This document shows, in pieces, positions 1-7,525 of a stretch of 59,393 nt of DNA. The position numbers and the translations under genes were made by a program. The stretch is from Streptomyces sp. MUM 178J (lineage in GTDB: Bacteria; Actinomycetota; Actinomycetes; Streptomycetales; Streptomycetaceae), in NCBI RefSeq assembly GCF_022414575.1, contig NZ_JADWYQ010000041.1:1-59393 (forward strand), given 5' to 3'. Numbering within the stretch: the stretch's first letter is position 1; each line of letters begins with the position of its first letter. The notes under the pieces are model-generated. The model did not search any database, was not told the DNA's origin, and saw nothing but the letters and a program-made list of their open reading frames with translations.

Positions 1-91
1 CATGCTCGGCCAGGGTGATCTCCTTGCGGCCGAACTCGGCCAGGGAAAGGTCGGCGACCTTGAAGTCCTTGCCATGGGCGACAGTCGACAT
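1..91 (-). CDS. ahcY: Adenosylhomocysteinase, N-terminus only (runs off left edge)
   Basis: Only the first 30 codons are inside the window. They read [20 protein letters not shown] and continue with the [10 protein letters not shown] segment that opens actinobacterial S-adenosylhomocysteine hydrolases. The enzyme is a cytoplasmic NAD-dependent hydrolase that splits S-adenosylhomocysteine into adenosine and homocysteine, completing the methyl cycle. The ATG at 91-89 is preceded by a GAGGAG ribosome site, which fixes the start. The 235 bp between this start and the next gene (327) hold no convincing gene. An SAH riboswitch was considered there and not supported. Identification rests on a short but very characteristic stretch. 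Confidence 0.88.
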
Positions 92-326
92 GCGAACTGC
101 TCCTCGTCATTGGGTCGAGGTGGGAACGGCTGGCTGTGCGGCGGCACGAGCATACGAATGCCCGGGCATCGACCGCAGCTCAGTCCGTCGGAGGCCCTCT
201 CTCCCTCGGTCGGCCCGCTCGGGGACCGCCCGACCGCCATCAGCAGCGACGTCTGACTCCGTCACGAATCTACACCGAACGGCCCGGCCGGCCCCAGTCC
301 GCGGGGGCCGGATCCGGCCAGTCCGG

Positions 327-1292
327 TCACTGGTCCGGGCCGCCGGGCGCCTGGGCCGGGCGGACGCCGCCCGCTGCGATGGTCTCGTCGTAGATGTCCG
401 GCTCCAGGTAGATCACGCGGGCGATCGGGACGGCGGCGCGGATGCGCTCCTCGGCCGCGTTGATCGAGGCGGCGACCTCGTCCGCCGTGTCGTCGTGCCG
501 TACCGCGATCTTCGCCGCGACCAGCAGTTCCTCCGGGCCGAGGTGCAGTGTGCGCATATGGATGATGCGGGTGACGGCGTCGCCGTCCACCAGAGCTGTC
601 TTGATCTTCTCGACGTCCTCCGTCCCTGCCGCCTCGCCCAGCAGCAGGGACTTGGTCTCGGCCGCAAGGACGATGGCGATGAGGATGAGCAGGACGCCGA
701 TGCACAGGGTTCCGATGCCGTCCCAGACACCGTTTCCGGTGGCCAGGGCGACGCCGACGCCGCCGAGCGCCAGGATCAGGCCGACCAGCGCGCCGAGGTC
801 CTCCAGCAGGACGACGGGCAGCTCGGGAGCCTTGGCCCGGCGGACGAACTCCTTCCAGGAGAGGCCGCCGCGGACCTCGTTGGACTCCTTGATGGCCGTG
901 CGGAAGGAGAACGCCTCCGCGATGATCGCGAAGATGAGGACGCCGACCGGCCAGTACCAGTGCTCGATCTCGTGCGGGTGCTTGATCTTCTCGTAGCCCT
1001 CGTAGACGGCGAACATGCCGCCGACCGAGAACAGGACGATGGAGACCAGGAAGGCGTAGATATAGCGCTCGCGACCGTACCCGAAGGGATGCTGCGGGGT
1101 CGCCTCGCGCTGGGCCCTCTTGCCGCCGAGCAGCAGCAGGCCCTGGTTTCCGGAGTCGGCGACCGAGTGGACGCTCTCGGCCAGCATCGACGAAGAGCCG
1201 CTGAAGAGGAAGGCAACGAACTTCGCTACCGCGATCGCGAGGTTGGCGGCGAGTGCCGCCACGATCGCCTTGGTTCCGCCGGACGCGCTCAT
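327..1292 (-). CDS. CDF-family cation efflux protein
   Basis: A 321-residue membrane protein of the cation diffusion facilitator type, expected to export divalent metals (Zn2+, Co2+, Fe2+ or Mn2+; the metal cannot be told) in exchange for protons. The first hydrophobic helix (about residues 8-30) is followed by the SSSMLAESVHSVADSGNQ signature with its metal-site Ser/Asp residues, then a cytoplasmic loop with HPFGYGRERYIYAFL, further membrane helices, and a soluble C-terminal domain with AAKIAVRHDDTADEVAASI. The ATG at 1292 has an AAGGGAC ribosome site. The frame stays open far upstream, antisense-free, but that extension is Arg/Pro-rich and overlaps manA, so I did not use it. It lies 254 bp downstream of manA on the same strand. 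Confidence 0.9.
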   Translation of the reverse strand: MSASGGTKAIVAALAANLAIAVAKFVAFLFSGSSSMLAESVHSVADSGNQGLLLLGGKRAQREATPQHPFGYGRERYIYAFLVSIVLFSVGGMFAVYEGYEKIKHPHEIEHWYWPVGVLIFAIIAEAFSFRTAIKESNEVRGGLSWKEFVRRAKAPELPVVLLEDLGALVGLILALGGVGVALATGNGVWDGIGTLCIGVLLILIAIVLAAETKSLLLGEAAGTEDVEKIKTALVDGDAVTRIIHMRTLHLGPEELLVAAKIAVRHDDTADEVAASINAAEERIRAAVPIARVIYLEPDIYDETIAAGGVRPAQAPGGPDQ

Positions 1293-1546
1293 GTGTGTGG
1301 GTATGTCCCTTCGTGCGATGCCTGTGTCGCCTTCCGGGACGGCAGCGCCCCGGCGTTGGCGGTGCGTCATTGTTGCAGCAGGGGTCGCGGCACCGGACGG
1401 CGATGCCGTGCCGGGCGGCTTTCGGTCCGCTGCGGGTCCGCTGCGGGGCCCCTGTGGGGCCGCCCCCGGTCCGCAGTCGGTCGGCGTCGGTCTCCGCAGT
1501 CTGACGGGAGCGAGAGGCTGACGGGGACGGCGAGGGCGACGAGGTG

Positions 1547-2734
1547 TCAGGCGACCACAGTGGCCCGGAAGATCGTGCCGCCGGCAACCCCGGCGCCCGG
1601 TGCCGCAGCCGAGACGTGCACATCCTCGCCGGCCGGCACGAACACGGACTCGCCCGGCCCGAGCGTCAGGTCGCCCGCGGCCGCCCTGCCCGCCGTGCAC
1701 AGCAGGATCTGCGGGGTGTGCGCCGTCAGGTCGCGGGGCGCGGCGCCCGGGGCGAGGACGTAGCGCGACAGCCGGAACTCGTCGACCGGGGTGTCGTACA
1801 CCTCCTCTCCGGAGGGCGACTCCTCCGGCCGCAGAATGCCCGGGTCGCCGGCTTCGAAGCGGACGATGCGCAGCAGTTCGGGCACATCGACGTGCTTCGG
1901 GGTGAGTCCGCAGCGCAGGACGTTGTCGGAGTTCGCCATGATCTCCACGCCGAGGCCGTTCAGGTAGGCGTGCGGCACCCCGGCACCCAGGAACATCGCC
2001 TCGCCGGGCTGCAGCCGGACGTGGTTCAGCAGCATGGCGGCGATCACACCGGGGTCGCCGGGGTAGTGGTGGGCGAGCCCGACATACGGGGCGTGTTCTG
2101 CGCCGAGCCGCTCCGCCGCAGCGGCGGCCGCCGCGACCGTGACGGCCATCTCCTCGGGATCCGCGGTCAGCACGGCGGTCAGGACCTCCCGGAGCGCGGC
2201 CTCCTCGGGGTGGGCGTGGAGGAGGTCCACGTACGGCTTGAGCGAATCGACGTCGAGGGCGGCGAGCAGATCGGCGGAGACGGCCGGCTCGCGGAAGCCG
2301 CACAGCCCGTCGAAGGGCGTCAGCGCGCAGATCAGCTCCGGCTTGTGCTGAGGGTCCTTGTAGGTGCGGTGGGGGGCGTCGACGGGGATGCCGGCGCGTT
2401 CCTCGGCGGCGTACCCCTCCTGGGCCTGTGCAAGGTCCGGGTGGACCTGGAGGGACAGCGGCGCTCCGGCTGCCAGCAGCTTGAGGAGGAAGGGAAGGCG
2501 CGGACCGAACTTCTCGACCGTGGCCGTGCCGAGTTCGCCCGCGGGGTCGGCGTCGATGACCTCGGAGAGGGGGCGTTCGACATCGTCTCGTGTGAGGCGG
2601 GAGGGGGCTCCGGGGTGCGCGCCCATCCACATCTCGGCCTGGGGTTCACCGGTGGGGGCGACCCCGAGGAGGTCCGCGATGGCGGTCGTGGACCCCCAGG
2701 CGTAGGGGCGCACGGTGTTGGAGAGGCGGTCCAT
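1547..2734 (-). CDS. manA: Mannose-6-phosphate isomerase, class I
   Basis: A 395-residue type I phosphomannose isomerase that interconverts fructose-6-phosphate and mannose-6-phosphate, feeding GDP-mannose for glycans and phosphatidylinositol mannosides. The N-terminal DRLSNTVRPYAWGS, the zinc-site QVHPD motif (about residue 105), HKPELICALTPFDGLCGFR and GAGVPHAYLNGLGVEIMANSDNVL are all class I hallmarks, and the length fits. The ATG at 2734 follows a GGGAAG ribosome site. Its neighbours, a SIS protein, manB and further on manC, make up the GDP-mannose supply block seen in many actinobacteria. An 8-bp tandem repeat lies just upstream. Confidence 0.95.
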   Translation of the reverse strand: MDRLSNTVRPYAWGSTTAIADLLGVAPTGEPQAEMWMGAHPGAPSRLTRDDVERPLSEVIDADPAGELGTATVEKFGPRLPFLLKLLAAGAPLSLQVHPDLAQAQEGYAAEERAGIPVDAPHRTYKDPQHKPELICALTPFDGLCGFREPAVSADLLAALDVDSLKPYVDLLHAHPEEAALREVLTAVLTADPEEMAVTVAAAAAAAERLGAEHAPYVGLAHHYPGDPGVIAAMLLNHVRLQPGEAMFLGAGVPHAYLNGLGVEIMANSDNVLRCGLTPKHVDVPELLRIVRFEAGDPGILRPEESPSGEEVYDTPVDEFRLSRYVLAPGAAPRDLTAHTPQILLCTAGRAAAGDLTLGPGESVFVPAGEDVHVSAAAPGAGVAGGTIFRATVVA

Positions 2735-2758
2735 GGAACTTCCCGGTTCTCGGTCTCG

Positions 2759-2810
2759 GTGCTCAGGTGCTCAGGTGCTCAGTGCTCGGGTGCTCGGGTG
2801 CTCGGGTGCT
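2759..2810. repeat. 8-bp tandem repeat upstream of manA
   Basis: About six to seven copies of an 8-bp unit, GGTGCTCA (three copies) then GGTGCTCG (three copies) with one 7-bp copy between, lie 25 to 76 bp upstream of the manA start. Short units like this can change in copy number by slippage. The location between promoter and start could affect manA expression, but that is inference. Confidence 0.8.
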
Positions 2811-2915
2811 TGGCTCGCGCAGGCAATGTGCGCGGCTGTCGTGCCGCTCGGTACGCGATGATGGTCACAGCGCGGCGCGAACACGGGGAACGCAGCGCAG
2901 CGTCCCCCTTTCGGG

Positions 2916-4052
2916 TTACGAGCGGTCGTACGCGTCGGCAAGCGCCAGATACACCGCGGCGAAGTCCGTGACGGCGAGGAGTTCGGCGATCGACTCCAGT
3001 TCGCTGCCCTCCTCCGGTTCGAGTTCGCTGACGGGGGTGTCGTGACTGAGCGCCAGCTCCCGCGCGGCGGGCGCGGCGGTCAGCCCGCCGGCCGGCCGGT
3101 CGCGCAGCAGCACGACCCGCGCCCGGAGCGCCTGCTGCTCCTCCACCCGGTCCCGGAAGAAGTCCTCCGGATCTGCGCCCGCCGCCAGGTCCCCCGCGAG
3201 CAGCACGGCATGGGACGGCAGTGCCTCGGGCAGCTGGGCGGCGAGGGCGGGGCGTCCGGCGAGTTCGGCCAGCACCGCGGCGAAGCGGCGGCCCGCGGGC
3301 GCCGCGCCGGCGCCCTCCGTCCAGATGAGCGGCAGGCTGTCGGCGAGTTCGGCGGCGAGCGTCTTGGCCGGGTTGTTGTACGTGACGATGGCCGGGCCGC
3401 ACTTCTCCGCCGCATGGTCGAGCCGGTCGGCCACCTTCGCCAGCGCGTCGTGGGGGGCGTCGAGGAGCCCTACGCGGTCCAGCAGCGCCAGCAGCGGGGT
3501 GAACAGCGCCCACAGCGCTCCGGGGCTGGCGGCGGCCTGCGTCTCGTCGTACTCGTGCGGGGCGGTGGCCATCGGCACCACCAGGCCGTGTCTGCCGCCG
3601 ACGGCTTCGGAGAGCGGCGAGCGCTGGGGTGCCACTGCGACGACGGTGCAGCCGCGGCGGTACGCCTGTTCGGCGAGCACGGCGAGGCCGGGCTCGGTGC
3701 CGTCGGCGGTGGGGATCAGCAGCAGATCGACCGAGCTGGTCCAGCCGGGGAGCGCCCAGCGCAGGGCGCCGGCGGCGGCCGCGACGCCGCTGGGGTGCAG
3801 CCGGATGACGGGGGCGGACGCGCCCGCGAGCGCGCCGACCAGATCGGCGACGCCGGTGGCGGCGGTGCCGGGGCCCGCGACGAGCACGGCGCGGGGGCGG
3901 CCCTCCGGGCTCAGCTCCGCGATGCCCGCTTCGGCGGCATGCCGGGCGGCGGTGCGCACCCGCGCCCCGGCTTCCGCCGCGCCGCGCAGCAGCCCCCGGC
4001 GATCGGCGTGGGCCAGGGCGTCCGGGTCGTCGAGGAGCGACTCGTCGAGCAT
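2916..4052 (-). CDS. SIS-domain protein, phosphosugar isomerase-like
   Basis: A 378-residue protein that matches in layout the SIS-domain protein found next to manA and manB in actinobacteria (Rv3256c in M. tuberculosis). The first half has a SIS Rossmann-like fold: RAVLVAGPGTAATGVADLVG, VDLLLIPTADGTEPGLAVL and GCTVVAVAPQRSPLSEAVGG. The second half resembles the C-terminal region of bifunctional phosphoglucose/phosphomannose isomerases, with AIVTYNNPAKTLAAELADSL and an LPSHAVLLAGD core. I chose the ATG at 4052 (MLDESLLDDPDALA) because a GGAGG site lies 8-9 bp upstream; an open extension to 4163 is basic and unlike the family. A role in mannose or glucose phosphate metabolism is likely from context, but the catalytic residues are not confirmed. 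Confidence 0.85.
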   Translation of the reverse strand: MLDESLLDDPDALAHADRRGLLRGAAEAGARVRTAARHAAEAGIAELSPEGRPRAVLVAGPGTAATGVADLVGALAGASAPVIRLHPSGVAAAAGALRWALPGWTSSVDLLLIPTADGTEPGLAVLAEQAYRRGCTVVAVAPQRSPLSEAVGGRHGLVVPMATAPHEYDETQAAASPGALWALFTPLLALLDRVGLLDAPHDALAKVADRLDHAAEKCGPAIVTYNNPAKTLAAELADSLPLIWTEGAGAAPAGRRFAAVLAELAGRPALAAQLPEALPSHAVLLAGDLAAGADPEDFFRDRVEEQQALRARVVLLRDRPAGGLTAAPAARELALSHDTPVSELEPEEGSELESIAELLAVTDFAAVYLALADAYDRS

Positions 4053-4248
4053 GAGGGTGGGCCTCCGATCGCCGTCGCGTGCGCCGTGCGCGTACGGAAG
4101 ACGCGTCCTGACGCGTTTCGCGTGCTTCTGTGCGGTTGTGATGGCAATTGTTCGATTGTGCACGATCCGTGGTGATGTGTACGCGCGGCGCGACAGGCTC
4201 CGCCTGGATCGTCCGGCGGCCGCCGCGCGCAGACACTCGGGCGGGCCG

Positions 4249-4431
4249 TTATGCCGGGCGGCGCGCCTCGTCGACGAGGAGGACCGGGATGCCGTCCCGC
4301 ACCGGGTAGGCCAGACCGCAGTCCTCGCCGGTGCAGATCAGCTCGGGTTCGTCGGCTGCCGTGCGGTCGCTCAGGGGCGCGTGGCAGGCCGGGCAGGCGA
4401 GGATCTCCAGAAGGCCGGCTTCAAGCGGCAT
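4249..4431 (-). CDS. Trm112-like zinc-binding protein
   Basis: A 60-residue protein of the Trm112p-like (UPF0434) family. Cysteines in CPACH (residues 13-16) and CTGEDCG (about 33-39) form the expected four-Cys zinc site, followed by [18 protein letters not shown]. Eukaryotic Trm112 activates methyltransferases; the role of bacterial members is not settled. Here it sits between the SIS protein and manB on the same strand, a conserved placement. An AAGGGA ribosome site precedes the ATG. Upstream lie four 15-bp direct repeats. Confidence 0.9.
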   Translation of the reverse strand: MPLEAGLLEILACPACHAPLSDRTAADEPELICTGEDCGLAYPVRDGIPVLLVDEARRPA

Positions 4432-4451
4432 GGCGAGGGTGTCCCTTCAGG

Positions 4452-4513
4452 TTCACGGACGTCACGTTCACACACGTCACGTTCACAGGCGTCACCCCTT
4501 CACAGGCGTCACG
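4452..4513. repeat. Four 15-bp direct repeats upstream of the Trm112 gene
   Basis: Copies at 4452-4466, 4467-4481, 4482-4496 and 4499-4513 share the pattern TTCAC(A/G)nnCGTCAC(G/C). They lie between the manB stop (4622) and the Trm112-like start (4431). On the transcribed strand they read as repeated GTGACG..TGTGAA half-sites. They could be a protein-binding array or a slippage-prone repeat. The sequence alone does not decide. Confidence 0.75.
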
Positions 4514-4621
4514 CCGTATACGTCGAGCCACGTCAGCCTACCTCCGGGGACCGGAGTGGAGCGCGTTGAAGGCGGCCGCGGGGGAGCCGGCGGAAGGGAG
4601 CCGGCCCGCCGCGGCCGGTCC

Positions 4622-5983
4622 TCAGACCCGGACCAGTGCCAGCACCTCGTCGCGGACCTTGGCCATCGTGGCCTCGTCCCGGGCCTCCACGTTCAGCCGC
4701 AGCAGCGGCTCCGTGTTCGAGGGGCGCAGATTGAACCACCAGTCCGCGGTCGTCACGGTCAGACCGTCCAGCTCGTCGACTGCCACGCCGTCGCGGGCGG
4801 CGAACGCCTCCTTCACCGCCGCCGTGCGCCCCGCCTGGTCGGCGACCGTCGAGTTGATCTCTCCGGAGCCCGTGTACCGGTCGTACTGGGCCACAAGCCG
4901 GGACAGCGGGCCCTCCTGGGAACCGAGGGCGGCCAGCACGTGCAGCGCCGCCAGCATGCCCGTATCGGCGTTCCAGAAGTCCCGGAAGTAGTAGTGCGCC
5001 GAGTGCTCGCCGCCGAAGATGGCGCCGGTGCGGGCCATCTCCTCCTTGATGAAGGAGTGCCCCACACGGGTGCGGACCGGGGCGCCGCCGTTCTCACGCA
5101 CCACCTCGGGGACCGACCAGGAGGTGATCAGGTTGTGGATCACGGTGCCGCCGGGGTGCTTGGCCAGTTCCCGCGCGGCGACGAGCGCCGTGATCGCCGA
5201 CGGGGAGACGCCCTCGCCGCGCTCGTCCACGACGAAGCAGCGGTCGGCGTCTCCGTCGAACGCCACGCCCAGGTCGGCGCCCTCGGCCCGGACACGGGCC
5301 TGGAGGTCGACGATGTTGGCGGGGTCCAGCGGATTGGCCTCGTGGTTGGGGAAGGTGCCGTCAAGCTCGAAGTACATCGGCACCAGCGTGACGGGGAGGG
5401 CCTTGAAGACGGTGGGGACGGTGTGCCCGCCCATGCCGTTGCCCGCGTCGACGACCACCTTCAGCGGCCGCATCGACCCCAGGTCCACCAGCGACAGCAG
5501 ATGGGCGGCGTACTCGTCCAAGGTGTCCCGCTCGGTCATCGTGCCCGGCCGGGCGACGGGGGCCGGGGCGCCCTGCTGCGCCCACTGCCCGACGAGCGTC
5601 CGGATCTCGGCGAGGCCGCTGTCCTGGCCCACCGGGGCCGCGCCCGCGCGGCACATCTTGATGCCGTTGTACTGGGCGGGGTTGTGGGATGCCGTGAACA
5701 TCGCGCCGGGCAGCCCGAGCCGCCCCGAAGCGAAGTACAGCTGGTCCGTGGAGCACAGTCCGATGAGCGTGACATCCGCTCCCCGGGCAGCCGCGCCCCG
5801 GGCGAAGGCGGCGGACAGGCCCGGCGACGATGGCCGCATGTCATGGCCGACGACGATCGCGGTGGCCTCGGTGACCTGGACGAATGCCGCCCCGAACAGT
5901 TCCGCGAGGCTCTCGTCCCACTGGTCCGGCACCACCCCACGCACGTCGTACGCCTTCACAATCTGCGACAGATCCACAGCCAC
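4622..5983 (-). CDS. manB: Phosphomannomutase/phosphoglucomutase
   Basis: A 453-residue alpha-D-phosphohexomutase that converts mannose-6-phosphate to mannose-1-phosphate (often also glucose phosphates). It has the N-terminal KAYDVRGVVPDQ, the catalytic phosphoserine loop GAMFTASHNPAQYNGIK (Ser in TASHNP), the metal loop DGDADRCFVVDE, and the C-terminal sugar-phosphate loop RPSNTEPLLRLNVE. The start is the GTG at 5983 (VAVDLSQIVKAYDVRG), supported by AGGAGGG seven bases upstream. Together with manA and manC (19004-20086) it supplies GDP-mannose. The DUF3499 gene lies 104 bp upstream on the same strand. Confidence 0.95.
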   Translation of the reverse strand: MAVDLSQIVKAYDVRGVVPDQWDESLAELFGAAFVQVTEATAIVVGHDMRPSSPGLSAAFARGAAARGADVTLIGLCSTDQLYFASGRLGLPGAMFTASHNPAQYNGIKMCRAGAAPVGQDSGLAEIRTLVGQWAQQGAPAPVARPGTMTERDTLDEYAAHLLSLVDLGSMRPLKVVVDAGNGMGGHTVPTVFKALPVTLVPMYFELDGTFPNHEANPLDPANIVDLQARVRAEGADLGVAFDGDADRCFVVDERGEGVSPSAITALVAARELAKHPGGTVIHNLITSWSVPEVVRENGGAPVRTRVGHSFIKEEMARTGAIFGGEHSAHYYFRDFWNADTGMLAALHVLAALGSQEGPLSRLVAQYDRYTGSGEINSTVADQAGRTAAVKEAFAARDGVAVDELDGLTVTTADWWFNLRPSNTEPLLRLNVEARDEATMAKVRDEVLALVRV

Positions 5984-6087
5984 CGGCCACCCCTCCTGAG
6001 ACTCATCGGTCCGCCCAAAGCTACCGGGCCTGGCGGGGCGGCTGGTGAGCAGCCTGGAATCGGAAGCGGAGGGCGTGACCCCGGGCG

Positions 6088-6537
6088 TCAGGAGTCGGGG
6101 GAGCGCAGGACCCGCAGATGTCCGCGCCGCGCGACCTCCATGGGGTCCGCCGTGCGGCGGCTGCCGCCCTGCGCGCCGGGCCCGCCGTGGCCGCCCGCTT
6201 CGGCGGCGCGGCCCTGTGGGCGGGCCGCTTCCCGTACGGCGTTGGCGAGCGCCTCGAGGTCGTCGCCGCTGGGGCGGGGCGGGGCGGAGCCGTCGGTGAG
6301 CCGCACGACCTCCCAGCCGCGCGGTGCGGTGAGGCGCTCGCTGTGCTCGGCGCACAGGTCGTAGCAGTGGGGCTCGGCGTAGGTGGCGAGCGGGCCGAGG
6401 ACCGCGGTCGAGTCGGCATAGACGTACGTCAGTGTCGCGACGGCAGGGCGGCCGCACGCGGTGCGCGAACAGCGACGTACAGGGCTCACGACGTTGGACG
6501 GTACCGCACTCTTGAGCGGGCTGCGACGACTCTCCAC
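6088..6537 (-). CDS. DUF3499 family protein
   Basis: A short protein of unknown function (about 149 residues from the chosen GTG at 6537, or 133 from the GTG at 6489). The conserved core is VRRCSRTACGRPAVATLTY, VYADSTAVLGPLATYAEP, then HCYDLCAEHSERLTAPRGWE. This spaced Cys/His pattern (CxxxxC, then H..DLC..H) suggests a small zinc site. The tail is Gly/Arg-rich. Homologues sit between manB and the metallopeptidase gene in many actinobacteria (Rv3258c position). Neither start has a strong ribosome site, so the N-terminus is uncertain. No function is assigned. Confidence 0.82.
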   Translation of the reverse strand: MESRRSPLKSAVPSNVVSPVRRCSRTACGRPAVATLTYVYADSTAVLGPLATYAEPHCYDLCAEHSERLTAPRGWEVVRLTDGSAPPRPSGDDLEALANAVREAARPQGRAAEAGGHGGPGAQGGSRRTADPMEVARRGHLRVLRSPDS

Positions 6538-6808
6538 CAGGTCACTCGCCCGTGTCGCGCTGTGAGATGCCGCATACGGCCCTCCGGAGGGTCTGTGCTG
6601 ACCTGCGGTGGAGGGACAGGGCGTCGGGAGGGAGCGACACGAACCGGTCATGACGTGGGACGAATAAGGTCAATCACAGTGAGGGCGACGGTCGTGGCAC
6701 GGTTGGCAATCGAGCCGAACGCTGGCCGGATCGTTCAATTATCGACAACCATCCTCACCGGAGCGCACGCGGGAACGCCGCCCTGCGGGGGAGAGCTACG
6801 CTGCGTCA

Positions 6809-7270
6809 GTGATGGACAGTCCTGTGCCTCCTCCCCCGGCCTCGGCCACGGGGACCTCCTCCCGCCCGGCCGATCCGCGGCCGCGTCGGCGCGACCGCCA
6901 TGGGCGTGGCATGCGCGGACCGGTTGCTCCGCCCCAGGTACCGCTCGCCGCCAGCCGCGCCGAGACGTTCCGCGATCTGGTCCAGGACTCGGTGGAGCGG
7001 CTGGAACGGCGCTGGCCGCAACTGGCCGACGTCGACTTTCTGGTGCTGGAGGTGCCGGGGTCGCCGGAGGCGTCCGTTCCGCTGGGCGGCATGACACCTG
7101 CGGGAAAGGACCGGCCGGCGCGCATCGTGATCTACCGGCGCCCCGTCGAGATCCGGACGAAGAACCGGGACGAGCGGGCCCTCCTGGTGCACGAGGTCGT
7201 CGTGGAGCAGGTGGCGGAGCTGATGGGACTGGCCCCGGAGTCGGTGGACCCGCGGTATGGCCAGGACTGA
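6809..7270 (+). CDS. Small zincin-like metallopeptidase family protein
   Basis: A 153-residue protein of the small metallopeptidase family found beside DUF3499 and whiB in actinobacteria (Rv3259 position). An Arg/Pro-rich N-terminus of about 40 residues precedes the domain AETFRDLVQDSVERLERRWP, RPARIVIYRRPVEIRTKN and the putative metal motif LLVHEVVVEQVAELMG, where His-Glu are the expected zinc ligand and base. The third ligand is not obvious, so peptidase activity is unproven. The start is GTG 6809 or ATG 6812, with a GGGGGAGAG site somewhat far upstream. It is divergent from the DUF3499 gene. Confidence 0.82.
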   Translation: MMDSPVPPPPASATGTSSRPADPRPRRRDRHGRGMRGPVAPPQVPLAASRAETFRDLVQDSVERLERRWPQLADVDFLVLEVPGSPEASVPLGGMTPAGKDRPARIVIYRRPVEIRTKNRDERALLVHEVVVEQVAELMGLAPESVDPRYGQD

Positions 7271-7440
7271 CGTACAAGGCCGAAGGACCGGCTGACGCTC
7301 CTCGGACGACCGGCGCTTCTCAGTCGTCGCCACTCGTGGAAGCCGGTGGTTGCCAGGCGCCCTCTGCCGTCGCCGGTCGTTGCCAGGCGTCCTCTGCCGT
7401 CGCCAGTCATCGTCAGTCGTCGCCAGCCGTCCTCAACCGA

Positions 7441-7512
7441 CGCCGCCTGCCTTCAGCCGTCGCCACCCGCCCTCAGCCGTCGCCACCCGCCCTCAGCCGT
7501 CGCCACCCGCCG
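7441..7512. repeat. 20-bp tandem repeat downstream of the metallopeptidase gene
   Basis: About three and a half copies of a 20-bp unit (CGCCACCCGCCCTCAGCCGT at 7461-7480 and 7481-7500, one diverged copy before, one partial after). The wider interval 7271-7525 between two convergent genes is made of related GCCGTCGCC / GTCGTCGCC words and holds no gene I can support. Confidence 0.75.
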
Positions 7513-7525
7513 TCGTCACCTGCCC

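Noticed and set aside
92..326. SAH riboswitch upstream of ahcY
   Set aside because: GACGAGGAGC just before the ATG looks like the start of the SAH aptamer consensus, but the following core and the second conserved strand are absent; it is simply the ribosome site.
327..2630. 767-residue reading frame covering the efflux gene and the antisense-free upstream DNA
   Set aside because: The N-terminal 446 residues are Arg/Pro-rich, overlap manA in another frame and lack family similarity; the efflux protein starts at 1292.
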